Source of the DNA: Bacteroidota bacterium
GTDB taxonomy: Bacteria > Bacteroidota > Bacteroidia > Bacteroidales > ML635J-15
Assembly: GCA_029558535.1 (NCBI GenBank)
Contig: JAKQEK010000200.1
Location: 1 to 36,246, forward strand
DNA length: 36,246 bases
Direction of reading: 5' to 3'
The notes beneath the pieces are model-generated. The model did no database searches. It was given only the letters and a program-made list of their open reading frames with translations, and had not been told where the DNA came from. The translations under genes were made by a program, and so were the position numbers. Shown piece after piece: positions 15,004 to 23,582 of the stretch (the stretch's first letter is position 1; every line of letters starts with the position of its first letter).

Positions 15004-15606
15004 TTAAGCATTATTGTTTTCGCCTTGTTTCAAAGAAATGCACAGAAAGACCAGATATCCAATTATATCCATGTAGGTATCTTCCGTATCTCCGTCAGTA
15101 TTCAAAAGCCGATTGATTTTTTCATCAAGCCTTGATTTAATTACTTCGCTAATAGATATTTGTTTGGAAAAACACCTCAGAGGTTTTAATACTGCGTCGC
15201 CATATTGTTTGTTCTTTTGAAGAAGGATATGAGATACTCGCTCCATCCCTATTTTTAAATCAAAATTGAATCTATAACATAGAAAGCTTTTCAACAAAAT
15301 AAGGTACGTGGAATATTCATCTACATCATCATATTTTTTGCTTTCTTCAATAGCTATCTCAATAATTTCGGGGATACCCAAGGTAAAGCGTTCATTTTCG
15401 TTAGTACACAAAAAATTTCTTTCCTTAAAAAGGAATAGAGGTTGACCCGTTTTATTGTAAAAAAAAGCTGTTATTGAAATTGAAGGGTGCAACCAATTAT
15501 AGCTGATCTCATTAAGGTCTTCAAAGACATTAAATACCAGAGTCCTGAATTGTAAATCTTTAATTTCTTGCATAAAAGAAATTTTTTTTACTGTTGTTGT
15601 TGACAT
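15004..15606 (-). CDS. Nmad1 (DUF1599) domain protein
   Basis: This 200-residue protein matches the Nmad1/DUF1599 family in its C-terminal part: ILLQKNKQYGDAVLKPLRCF at residues 127-146, RLDEKINRLLN at 159-169, and EDTYMDIIGYLVFL at 175-188. The family is predicted to be associated with modified nucleotides in phage genomes. The N-terminal 120 residues are helical and not recognised. The presence of four DNA methyltransferases in the window makes a role in nucleotide or DNA modification plausible, although the reaction is unproven. Start ATG is at 15606, with no Shine-Dalgarno site but an A-rich leader. The G9 tract lies about 100 bases upstream. Confidence 0.78.
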   Translation of the reverse strand: MSTTTVKKISFMQEIKDLQFRTLVFNVFEDLNEISYNWLHPSISITAFFYNKTGQPLFLFKERNFLCTNENERFTLGIPEIIEIAIEESKKYDDVDEYSTYLILLKSFLCYRFNFDLKIGMERVSHILLQKNKQYGDAVLKPLRCFSKQISISEVIKSRLDEKINRLLNTDGDTEDTYMDIIGYLVFLCISLKQGENNNA

Positions 15607-15705
15607 TTTAGTGGATTACAATTGTTAGTAAATTAGTATAAAAAATAGTTGCTAAAAAAATTTTTATCTAAAAAATGCTCGTTTTTATTCTCTCTTATAA
15701 CATCA

Positions 15706-15714
15706 GGGGGGGGG
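15706..15714. repeat. Run of nine G bases
   Basis: A homopolymer of nine G sits in the 206-base gap (15607-15812) between the Nmad1 gene and the solo TnpB-like gene, followed by AGGCGAGGCG. It is remarkable in AT-rich DNA. It lies upstream of the Nmad1 gene and downstream of the TnpB-like gene, and nothing else is recognisable in this gap. Confidence 0.8.
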
Positions 15715-15796
15715 AGGCGAGGCGATGTTATTGTTAACAGTTTGACTAAAAATGCGGTTCTATTTGGCTTTGAATATTAAAAAGGCATTAGAGTTA

Positions 15797-15900
15797 GATA
15801 TTCCATAGAAAATCATAGAAAAGCGAGGTTCTTAACCTTGCTTTTTTTAGATTGCATGGCATATCCTGAAAAGCTAAAGTTTTTTAGCTTTCTCCGGTAA
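15797..15900 (-). ncRNA. Candidate omega RNA for the solo TnpB-like gene
   Basis: Read on the minus strand, the last codons contain a strong hairpin (AAGC-AGGTT with AACCT-GCTT, 15821-15843, one internal mismatch, three-base loop), then TTCTATGATTTTCTATGGAATATC. The last 24 bases match the IS607 right end at 20 positions. A guide would then lie below about 15797. The boundaries and the RNA itself are inferred; the hairpin followed by TTTTC could instead be a terminator. Confidence 0.4.
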
Positions 15901-17246
15901 CTCCATCCCGAATGGCTAAAGAGTTGGTATAAGCCCTTCCACGTTTCACGCCCCTTAATATCTTCATACATCCATTCGTTGAAAATATCGGCAATGCAAA
16001 ACTCCGGGTAAAACCCCCCTTTAACGTACTTTTTTATCCCCCTCCTCCCTATTTCTATAGCAGAGGCAACGGGGTCGTAATAATCGTTTAATATATTCCC
16101 TATGAAGGAAGTATAAACAGGGTTGATTTCGATTTTTAATATTCCTTCTTCATTACACCTCCTGTTTATTATTTGTTTAATAAAAGCTTGGTTCCATAGG
16201 TTGTTTATCTTCCTGTTAGCCTTCTTACTGCCATTGTTTTTAGGCTCTATAGAAAGATCCTCTAATATAACGGTATGGCATTTATATGATTTCATAAGGC
16301 TGAAAAGCTTTTTAACCATTATAGAGGTTTCGTATTTCCTTTTATTGCCTTTTACAACCTTGCTGATGTCTATATAACCGTGTTTTAAAACCTTAACGTT
16401 TTTGTCTATGATGCAATAGCCTGTCCCGTCCGGGTTTAAGTCTATAGCGAGATACCTGTCTTTCTTATCTTTTTTTAATCCTGCTTCGTACCTTTTATGT
16501 TCGTTTTGTATTAAGGCTTTCCTTGTTTCTTTGTCTTTTACGCCCCTGATGGTTTTATAAAAGGCTTTTAAGTCGTGCTTAGTGCCATATGCTATAGCCT
16601 CGTCGAACGTTATTTGAAAATACTCTGCGCATATTTTAGCCGTTACAGGGATTTCTTTGTTGTTGATCAAAGAATGCAATATGGCTATCTCTTTGCTGTG
16701 CTTTTTTGTGGATATATTAAAAGGAACCTTCCTTTTAGAGTTTTCCATTTTAAATATGATATTGCCGCTGGCAATATCTTTTAAATCGAAAAAGCGGTTC
16801 CCATAGCTTGCTGCCTGCCCATAGAATACTAAAGGCAAAAGCCTTTTTTGCCTCCATTCTTCTGAGGATATAAGCCCTTTAGCCCTCCTTGCTATTTCTT
16901 TCCTGCCTCCAAAGACTACCTTTCTTTTATAGCTTTTCCTCAGCCTTTGCAGGCGCTTAAACTCTTTTTCGGTTAGCTCTTCTTGTTCTTCCAATTCTGT
17001 TATATGCCCTAATATCCGTTCTTTGTTTTTGAGGTTTCTTTCTTCAAAAGTTAATACTTCTTTTCTTAAGTATTCTATTTGCTTTTCAGAAGAAAGCTTC
17101 AAGGAAGATAGAAAAGCAGGGTCGTGCAATAATTCTAAGTTGTTGTATGCTTTGCGGAACGAAACGCTATAGTTTATTTGCAGTTCTTTTATGAACTGCT
17201 TGTCCTCTTCTGAAAGGCCCTTTATTTTAAACTTAAGCGTTTTCAT
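15813..17246 (-). CDS. Solo TnpB-like RuvC nuclease without zinc finger
   Basis: This 477-residue protein has a long coiled N-terminal half (ELEEQEELTEKEFKRLQRLR) and a RuvC core: YLAIDLNPDGTGYCIID with Asp269, VILEDLSIE with Glu329, and INPVYTSFIGN followed by YYDPVASAIEIGRRGIK with Asp391. The NPxYTS-IGN and DPxASAxEIxRRG motifs mark a branch of TnpB/Cas12-like proteins that lacks the cysteine zinc finger, common in phages and mobile elements. All catalytic acids are kept. No recombinase or TnpA adjoins it, so it is either moved in trans or has become a resident gene. It is distinct from the IS607 TnpB in this window, yet its 3' end resembles that element's right end. Confidence 0.85.
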   Translation of the reverse strand: MKTLKFKIKGLSEEDKQFIKELQINYSVSFRKAYNNLELLHDPAFLSSLKLSSEKQIEYLRKEVLTFEERNLKNKERILGHITELEEQEELTEKEFKRLQRLRKSYKRKVVFGGRKEIARRAKGLISSEEWRQKRLLPLVFYGQAASYGNRFFDLKDIASGNIIFKMENSKRKVPFNISTKKHSKEIAILHSLINNKEIPVTAKICAEYFQITFDEAIAYGTKHDLKAFYKTIRGVKDKETRKALIQNEHKRYEAGLKKDKKDRYLAIDLNPDGTGYCIIDKNVKVLKHGYIDISKVVKGNKRKYETSIMVKKLFSLMKSYKCHTVILEDLSIEPKNNGSKKANRKINNLWNQAFIKQIINRRCNEEGILKIEINPVYTSFIGNILNDYYDPVASAIEIGRRGIKKYVKGGFYPEFCIADIFNEWMYEDIKGRETWKGLYQLFSHSGWSYRRKLKNFSFSGYAMQSKKSKVKNLAFL

Positions 17247-17326
17247 TTTTTTTCTGAAAAAATATTAGGATGTTTGGTTTCTTTTTTAGAAATTGTGCCG
17301 ATATAAAGGTAATAAAAATATTTCAT

Positions 17327-17635
17327 CTAAAATATAGTTTTTTCTATGAAATATTTAATTATTTCTGGAGACAAATCTTTTTCATATTCATATACAAAGA
17401 TATAATTGCCGTCGCCTAAATTCATGCAGTTTTCTTCTGCTTTACACAAAATAACAGCTTTGTCTGAACTTTCAAAGATAAAGGGGGTATTTGTGTTTGT
17501 TGTATCCGCAATTAAGAAATACTGTTTATTTGTACTGTATTCTTCTGAAAAATCCGGCCTGCTGCAAGCCAGTAGCAACACAGTTAGTATAGGTATCCGG
17601 ATGGCATCTAAAATATTATAAATTTTGTATTTCAT
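17327..17635 (-). CDS. Small predicted lipoprotein
   Basis: This 102-residue protein starts MKYKIYNILD, then a hydrophobic stretch IRIPILTVLLLAC with the lipobox LLAC and Cys24, followed by SRPDFSEEY. The mature part of about 78 residues is acidic and has three more cysteines. This indicates lipid attachment and export after cleavage by signal peptidase II. Small phage lipoproteins are known to block receptors or DNA entry of related phages (for example Llp of T5), a candidate role that is inference here. It lies between the solo TnpB-like gene and the polymerase, all on the minus strand, with a 149-base AT-rich leader before it. No homologue is recognised. Confidence 0.65.
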   Translation of the reverse strand: MKYKIYNILDAIRIPILTVLLLACSRPDFSEEYSTNKQYFLIADTTNTNTPFIFESSDKAVILCKAEENCMNLGDGNYIFVYEYEKDLSPEIIKYFIEKTIF

Positions 17636-17784
17636 TTTTTTTTATTTTCAAATGAATAATTTTTTCTAACAAAAATAACATAAAATTTTAAATTTAAAAA
17701 CTTTTTATCTCTTTTTTTGACTTTGGTGTAAATATGGATGAAATATATCGAATATATTATTCGATGTGATTCAATTATTCAAGT

Positions 17785-20700
17785 TTATGTGAAATTTTTT
17801 TTAGATTCATGCCATATTTTTCCTATTTTATTTACAGTGGCGATTGTTTTGCCATCTTCAGATATGTCATAATTGTCGTCGCCGTATTTTTTGTTGTTTA
17901 AAAACCAATGTGGGTCTAGCCTGCTGTCTTTCCAAAACTCCATTTCTATGCTTTCGATTAACATAGCTTCGTTTTTATCCTGTTGGTTTTGCTCTTTATC
18001 TTTTAAAGGTATCCCATTTACTAGCCTGATATTGTCATCTGTAACAAGAGGCATATTGCCTTCTGCCATCAGTTCTCTTAAATCAGGAGGGAAGCACAAA
18101 AATAAAGGTTCGACTGCATTATAAAACGATTTCAAATATTTTTGGGGGTTATAGTCTATCAAAGAATGGTGATCTTCTAAAGCTAATGGCTTTACATTTA
18201 ATACTTCTTTTACCATTATGATCTCTATGTGTTTTTCTATCTCTCCTGTTTTTTTGTTTGTTTTAGAACCTATTTTATATGCAATGCCATCCCATGATGT
18301 GATGTTCTCTAAATATTTTTTAGAAGTATCGTCAACCAGCTTATTATCAACTCTGGTTTTTTTCCATGTAAATTTGTCTTTGGCAACGAACCAATCTATT
18401 ATGCTTTTTACTTTATCTTTATCATCAAAATTTTTTAACAGGGATATGATGTTTTTTATTTTTTCTTCCGGTATGCCATTTATTGCCATTTTACCAATAG
18501 TTATCTTGTCTGTACCAGAATCTCTATCTTCGCTGCCATTATTGTAATAGAAAAAAACAGTTCCTGGGTCTATATCGACTTTATACTTTATAATCGCTTC
18601 GTATGGCGCTGACTTGGATTTTAAAACATTTTTATATTCATACAAAGATTTGAATTTAACTTTGCTGGCTATATCAATACCTTTTATTTTTCTATCAAGT
18701 ATTCTTTTGACATAATCGAAATAAGACATGATGAAGCCGTAGGCATTGCCCAACATAAGCGTTTCTAAATTGTCATTTAAAAAATTTTTTATATAATTAG
18801 GCGTATCTTTTTTAATTAAGCCTCCGACAATTTTTATCTCATATTTCCCATCATGCTTTAGCTTGAAATGCACTACGTTAGATTTGGCTATATTAATACA
18901 CGAATGATCTATGTCGTCTATGTCGATCCCCAATTTGCCTTTCATGAAACTGTCGTTATATTCTGCCACATATGCTTCTAGCCCTTTATATTCTTTTCCT
19001 TCTACAGTTAGCCAATTTAGCCCCTTGCCAATATAGGTGCGTTCGCCTGCGTTTTGAGGGTATATAAAATTAATGCCGTCAGTATGTGCATAAATCGCTT
19101 CGAATCCCCTTTGCTCATACCAAAAAATTATGTGCCTTGCTATAGACCTTGAAATTGCAGTAATCCCGTGTGCAGTCAGCATATCTGAAAACGGAGAGAT
19201 ATTCCATGCAGCCAAAAAGCCATAATAAGTGTTTATGAAAATTTTTAAAGGGCTTTGCAGGATATCATATAGCTGCCCCATCACTAAATCCATCGCTTTG
19301 AAGTACTTCCTAGCCAGCGCCTTATAATCTAAGCGGTTATCTAAAAAGAAATCAAGGAATGCGTCGCCTACGCCTGTAATATCCCAATCAGGAGATGGCA
19401 GGTACTGTAATTTGACTGACGGATACTGCGAGGATACGTCTTTTTTCACTACAGGGGCACAGTACCCTGATTTGAACATGCCAATGAGTCCGCCATTAAT
19501 TTTTCGATAATCTTCATAATCAGGTATGCCAAGCCCTTTTTTATAAAACCATGTCATCATCAACAGCTTCCACATGGAGGCGTTGCCCATCGTAAAAACC
19601 TTCTGTGCTGAAGTCGGTATCCAAGAACATAACAAGAAAGGGCTCTGCCCCATTTTTTTGAATAGTTCTAAAGTTTCCCACAGGTCGTCTAACAAATACC
19701 TGCGGATTATTTCTTTTCCGTCTACTTCAATATACTTTTCAAAATCGACATGCGAATATACATTCTTTAAATTTTTTAAATCGTTGCCTAAGCCTTGTAA
19801 AAAAGAAATTATTTGCCTATATAACAAGGGGTTTGTTTCTTTATACGCAACTCCAAATCTTTTTTTTGGTATAGCTAAGGAATCATAATCACGGATTTTA
19901 CTATATATGTCGTTTTTAAATTTACTAATATCCTCATAATGTTCTAAAGTAAGGACATTTAAGCATTTTTGTTTCAATTCGTCTGGGCCTTTGCAATTGA
20001 TATATAGGTTGCGCTTGTTTTCATAGAATATATTTCCTTGTTCGTCAGGTTTAATTTTTCTGTTTTCAAATGGCTTTTCAATTTGGATAATCGGTATTTC
20101 GTTTACAAACCAATCTCCATTTGTTTCGTTCAAGAAATATGTCCTTTTGTCTTTTCCAATTTCTCCAATTTTATCGCCATTCACATACACTCTATCTTGT
20201 TTTGCGATTTTTTCTTTTTTCACGTTCCATTTCAAAGAAAGCGAATCCCTTTTGTCGATAGCTTGCAACCGCATTGTTTGGTGTATGCCATCGAATATAT
20301 TGATGCCATATATGTTAGTTTGAGTATATTCTTTTGTAGTTCCACCAACCTTTAGGTGAGATTTTTCTTTTTTATTATAAAGATAGTAGGGAAATATAGT
20401 GTTGCTCCCATATTTTTGAGGCATTAGGCTTCTTATATATTCCAATGGGCAAAGCTTCCCGTCTCTATCTTCTTTAACACAGCCTAACAATTCCAGCCTG
20501 CGCTCCATGAAAGGAAAATCAAAATGTTCAGAGCTATAGCCAATTATAAAGTCGGGAGAAATTTCATTTATTATTTTATATGTCTCTTCTATTATTGCCT
20601 TTTCTTCAACAGGGCCATCAGCATGCATGACATTTGTATAGCCTTTTGTCGTTTTGATGCCTATATAAAACACTTGAGCTTTGTTGGGGTCTAAAGCTGC

Positions 20701-22305
20701 GTTTTTATCATGTTTGTGGGCCTCTAAAGCTTCAGTTTCAATGTCGAGGGTCAATATGTTTAAATCGTCGTATGCCAGGCCCTTGAAAAGCCTGGCCCCC
20801 GATTGCATCATAAACTGGCTGGTAGGCGAAGCATTAACAAACAAAGGGTCTACAAAGTCTAAAATTTCATATTTATACTTTAGGCATACATCAATAAATT
20901 TTCTTCCACATATAGTATTATGAAATGAAAATGTATTTTTTCTGCCGTTTTTATTTAATTCTGGCACAAACAATCCGTTTATCTCCGGCTTGTTTTTTTT
21001 GCAATCGGCATGTTCCATGAAAACTTCCATGCCAATTATGTCGATATACCTATAAACTTGTGCGGGGCTTAAAGATTGGGTGGGTTGTGTATTTTTATGC
21101 TTTTCAATATTAGACAGGCTTTTGACCAGAAAATTTTTAAAATTTTCATAGCTGGAATGAAAAACTTCTTTATACTTTTCTTCATCCAAGCAGATTACAG
21201 AGTAATGAGGTATTTCTTTCTTTAAATCAACTAAATATTGTACGAGGTAAGTTTCTACTAACTGCCAATCGTCCCCTGCCTTTAGAAAGCCTTCTAAAAA
21301 AACAAGGCCGTTAGCCAGCTTGTTTATCTTTTCCACGTCAGGAGAAAGGTATAGTTCGTTTAGCCCGCCTTTTATGCTGTAGCCAGCCTTTTTTGCGTTT
21401 AGTATGCAATATTGTTCTATTTCATCGAATTTGCTGTCTTTTATAGTCAAAGGTGCTTTAAACGAAGCATAATAATAATTTATTCTTTCTTTTAGTTCTT
21501 TTTTCTTTATTATGTTTAACAGGTTGGAGGCGTTAGGAGGCTTTGCATAAAAGTTTTCAATATCCAGCCCAGGGTCTGTTGATTTGAACAGGTCTGCGGT
21601 TTGCAAATAAAACCTAAACTTTCCTTCGTCAGAAAGGCTTTCCCAAAATAAATGTGTTTTTTTCGTGTTGAAAAACACGCCAGTTTGCTCATAAACATTT
21701 ATCCCGCCTTCTCTAAAGAAATTCAACAAATCTGAATATGATCCTTGTATGTTTTTTAATGCCCCATTCTTTTTGTATTTTAAAAGAGGGTTCTCAGAAT
21801 GTTGCTTTGTTGCCTGTTCCTCAATAGAGATGAGATAGTTGAAGCCGCTTACAAGACGAGGGATTTTTTCGTTTATTTTAAGCTTTTTTATTTTTATCCC
21901 GTAGATTTTTGATGTGCTGATGAAAAATTTCTTCCTATCTTCGATGTCTTTTATCAAAAGCCTATATACGTCTAAACCAGTCCATATATTTTGTGTTACA
22001 AATTTTACGTCGATGCCATCTATTTGATATTTTTTGTTTTCATATACAAATTGTCCAGATGTTACTTTTTCAGGATGGATTTCAACATGCCTGTATTTGA
22101 AATGCTTATTAAAATCTAATTTTTTAGAAAAGAGAAACGGCGTGAATTTATATTCGTGGCAGGATGGCTTGTCTTCACTGGGGCTTCTAACAAAGACATT
22201 TGCTTTATTAGACCAATACGCTGTTTCTATTGCCCTTATGTATTTTAAATCTTTTAGAGGGCCGTCGCCTTCTAAAAACTGCTTGATTTCTTCTTTACTT
22301 ATCAT
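17785..22305 (-). CDS. Family B DNA polymerase, very large
   Basis: This replicative polymerase of 1506 residues has the 3'-5' exonuclease motifs TLDIETE (D521, E523), GYSSEHFDFPF (D596) and YLLDDLWE (870-877). The polymerase motifs are A as KKDVSSQYPSV (around 956-963), B as KIFINTYYG (1021-1029) and C as YAHTDG (1072-1077), a variant of YxDTD with the second aspartate kept. About 510 residues precede the exonuclease and 430 follow motif C; a roughly 170-residue insertion (about 690-860) separates Exo II and Exo III. T4 gp43 has about 900 residues. The N-terminal extension is not recognised. The gene overlaps the methyltransferase ahead of it by 11 bases, so the two are translationally coupled. 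Confidence 0.93.
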   Translation of the reverse strand: MISKEEIKQFLEGDGPLKDLKYIRAIETAYWSNKANVFVRSPSEDKPSCHEYKFTPFLFSKKLDFNKHFKYRHVEIHPEKVTSGQFVYENKKYQIDGIDVKFVTQNIWTGLDVYRLLIKDIEDRKKFFISTSKIYGIKIKKLKINEKIPRLVSGFNYLISIEEQATKQHSENPLLKYKKNGALKNIQGSYSDLLNFFREGGINVYEQTGVFFNTKKTHLFWESLSDEGKFRFYLQTADLFKSTDPGLDIENFYAKPPNASNLLNIIKKKELKERINYYYASFKAPLTIKDSKFDEIEQYCILNAKKAGYSIKGGLNELYLSPDVEKINKLANGLVFLEGFLKAGDDWQLVETYLVQYLVDLKKEIPHYSVICLDEEKYKEVFHSSYENFKNFLVKSLSNIEKHKNTQPTQSLSPAQVYRYIDIIGMEVFMEHADCKKNKPEINGLFVPELNKNGRKNTFSFHNTICGRKFIDVCLKYKYEILDFVDPLFVNASPTSQFMMQSGARLFKGLAYDDLNILTLDIETEALEAHKHDKNAALDPNKAQVFYIGIKTTKGYTNVMHADGPVEEKAIIEETYKIINEISPDFIIGYSSEHFDFPFMERRLELLGCVKEDRDGKLCPLEYIRSLMPQKYGSNTIFPYYLYNKKEKSHLKVGGTTKEYTQTNIYGINIFDGIHQTMRLQAIDKRDSLSLKWNVKKEKIAKQDRVYVNGDKIGEIGKDKRTYFLNETNGDWFVNEIPIIQIEKPFENRKIKPDEQGNIFYENKRNLYINCKGPDELKQKCLNVLTLEHYEDISKFKNDIYSKIRDYDSLAIPKKRFGVAYKETNPLLYRQIISFLQGLGNDLKNLKNVYSHVDFEKYIEVDGKEIIRRYLLDDLWETLELFKKMGQSPFLLCSWIPTSAQKVFTMGNASMWKLLMMTWFYKKGLGIPDYEDYRKINGGLIGMFKSGYCAPVVKKDVSSQYPSVKLQYLPSPDWDITGVGDAFLDFFLDNRLDYKALARKYFKAMDLVMGQLYDILQSPLKIFINTYYGFLAAWNISPFSDMLTAHGITAISRSIARHIIFWYEQRGFEAIYAHTDGINFIYPQNAGERTYIGKGLNWLTVEGKEYKGLEAYVAEYNDSFMKGKLGIDIDDIDHSCINIAKSNVVHFKLKHDGKYEIKIVGGLIKKDTPNYIKNFLNDNLETLMLGNAYGFIMSYFDYVKRILDRKIKGIDIASKVKFKSLYEYKNVLKSKSAPYEAIIKYKVDIDPGTVFFYYNNGSEDRDSGTDKITIGKMAINGIPEEKIKNIISLLKNFDDKDKVKSIIDWFVAKDKFTWKKTRVDNKLVDDTSKKYLENITSWDGIAYKIGSKTNKKTGEIEKHIEIIMVKEVLNVKPLALEDHHSLIDYNPQKYLKSFYNAVEPLFLCFPPDLRELMAEGNMPLVTDDNIRLVNGIPLKDKEQNQQDKNEAMLIESIEMEFWKDSRLDPHWFLNNKKYGDDNYDISEDGKTIATVNKIGKIWHESKKNFT

Positions 22306-23071
22306 TTATGTGGCTTTCAATCCGGTTCCGGATAATATCATAATAATCTTTGTCGTTTTCCATCAGTATAAAGGCCCTGTTTGTTTTGAGGCATGCGATG
22401 CCTGCCGTCCCGCTTCCAGCGCAGTTGTCCAATACTATGTCTCCTTCGTTTGTGTATGTCTTAATTAGATATTCCAATAGGGCTACCGGCTTTTGAGTAG
22501 GGTGCAGCGAGCATGTCTGCTTGTCAGTGGGGTACTTTAATATGCTTCTAGGGTATCTTTCTGTGCTGTCATAAGGATGGGGCGCATGCTCATTGTAATT
22601 AGTGGTCTTTTTGCTCCCTCTCTTATGTGCTACAGTGCTCGTTTTCCTAACATGCCCTTTAGTTTTTTGGTAATTGTAAACGGGCAATTTTTTATAAAAA
22701 ACTAATATCTGTTCATGGCACCTTAAAGGCATTTTTTTTGCATTCAAATAGCCAGTAGCAGAACTTTTTTCCCACACCCAATCATATCTGTACCATTTTT
22801 CGTTCGAAAGGATCAATTTTGCTGCAAAAATGCCTTGTGCATGCAATAATATTGCCCCGTTCGGCTTGATTATGCGCTCATACTGAGGCCATAGCTTGTT
22901 TAGCTGGATTGGTATGTCCCATTTGTTTTTTGTGAGGCCAAAAGGCAAATCGGCTAATATTAAGTCTAAATGCCCATCTGGTATTTCTTCCATCAGAGTT
23001 AAGCAATCTCCATATAGTATGGCATTGTCTTTTTTGTAATCGAAGTTTGAAAGATTTTGCTTATACGCCAT
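22295..23071 (-). CDS. DNA methyltransferase, beta class (DLPF)
   Basis: This 258-residue enzyme has the catalytic motif IV as LADLPFG (40-45), a variant of DPPY, a substrate region with HPTQKPVALLEYLI, and motif I as LDNCAGSGTAG (214-224). This arrangement is typical of phage N6-adenine methyltransferases. The DLPF core keeps the Asp and the Pro-aromatic pair. It is transcribed ahead of the polymerase and overlaps it by 11 bases, so methylation and replication would be coordinately produced. No restriction enzyme is beside it. It is the fourth methyltransferase in this window and differs in sequence from the other three. Confidence 0.88.
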   Translation of the reverse strand: MAYKQNLSNFDYKKDNAILYGDCLTLMEEIPDGHLDLILADLPFGLTKNKWDIPIQLNKLWPQYERIIKPNGAILLHAQGIFAAKLILSNEKWYRYDWVWEKSSATGYLNAKKMPLRCHEQILVFYKKLPVYNYQKTKGHVRKTSTVAHKRGSKKTTNYNEHAPHPYDSTERYPRSILKYPTDKQTCSLHPTQKPVALLEYLIKTYTNEGDIVLDNCAGSGTAGIACLKTNRAFILMENDKDYYDIIRNRIESHINDK

Positions 23072-23147
23072 TTACGGTTGTTTGTAGTTATAAAATGGTA
23101 TAAGCGCAAATATAAGGATAGTTTTTAAAAATACAACTATATATCCG

Positions 23148-23513
23148 TTAAATTATATGGACATAAAGCTTATCTAAGATTGGAACTCTTAAGATGTCTC
23201 CATTATCTAAGAAATGTATATGAAACGTACCTTCGAATGTACCTTTTTTTGATGTGTCTTTTTTAGTGAATTTATATATGACAACGTATTGGCTAGGGCA
23301 GTTTTCGCTTATACAACCATTTATTTCATATAACAGGGCAGGTTGGCATTTAATTTTGGTATAGCATTTTTCAACGTTTGCCATTGTAAATAATATGTCG
23401 GCGCTTTCTAACCTTTTATAAAAATCTTCGATCCCGTTGTTGCTATACTGCCTATAATTGAATTCCATGACAAGGTAAGGCATGGTAGAGCTTTGTTTTA
23501 TGTAAAAATCCAT
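23148..23513 (-). CDS. Possible baseplate/tail BppU-like domain protein
   Basis: This 121-residue protein opens MDFYIKQSSTMPYLVMEF and contains ESADILFTMANVEKC, then VVIYKFTKKDTSKKGTFEG, FHIHFLDNGDILRVP and ILDKLYVHI. The pattern of a limiting-function ADI.F.M, a DTxxxGxxxxxF segment and a final L-x-VP-x-x-x-L-x-V/I run is like the N-terminal beta-sandwich of phage baseplate upper proteins (BppU), which attach receptor-binding parts. The resemblance is by motif pattern only. It reads away from the protease gene at 23583, with a 69-base shared leader. Confidence 0.45.
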   Translation of the reverse strand: MDFYIKQSSTMPYLVMEFNYRQYSNNGIEDFYKRLESADILFTMANVEKCYTKIKCQPALLYEINGCISENCPSQYVVIYKFTKKDTSKKGTFEGTFHIHFLDNGDILRVPILDKLYVHII

Positions 23514-23539
23514 TGTATTGTTTTATTAATCACTTTTTA

Positions 23540-23547
23540 TATAAATA
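23540..23547 (+). promoter_or_regulatory. T4-type late promoter box TATAAATA
   Basis: An exact TATAAATA at 23540-23547 lies 35 bases before ATG 23583 of the protease gene, on the correct strand. In T4-like phages this box is bound by the gp55 late sigma factor. In AT-rich DNA a single match is weak; the repeated placement before virion-type genes in this window is the argument. Confidence 0.5.
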
Positions 23548-23582
23548 TTTTCTGCCGTGCCTTCATATTTATTATAAAAAAA

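Noticed and set aside
23493..23582. Extended start of the subtilisin-like protease (a hydrophobic 30-residue leader)
   Set aside because: The stretch contains the TATAAATA box and AT-rich leader; ATG 23583 with MAKKDKYD behind an A-run is the better start, so no export signal is claimed.
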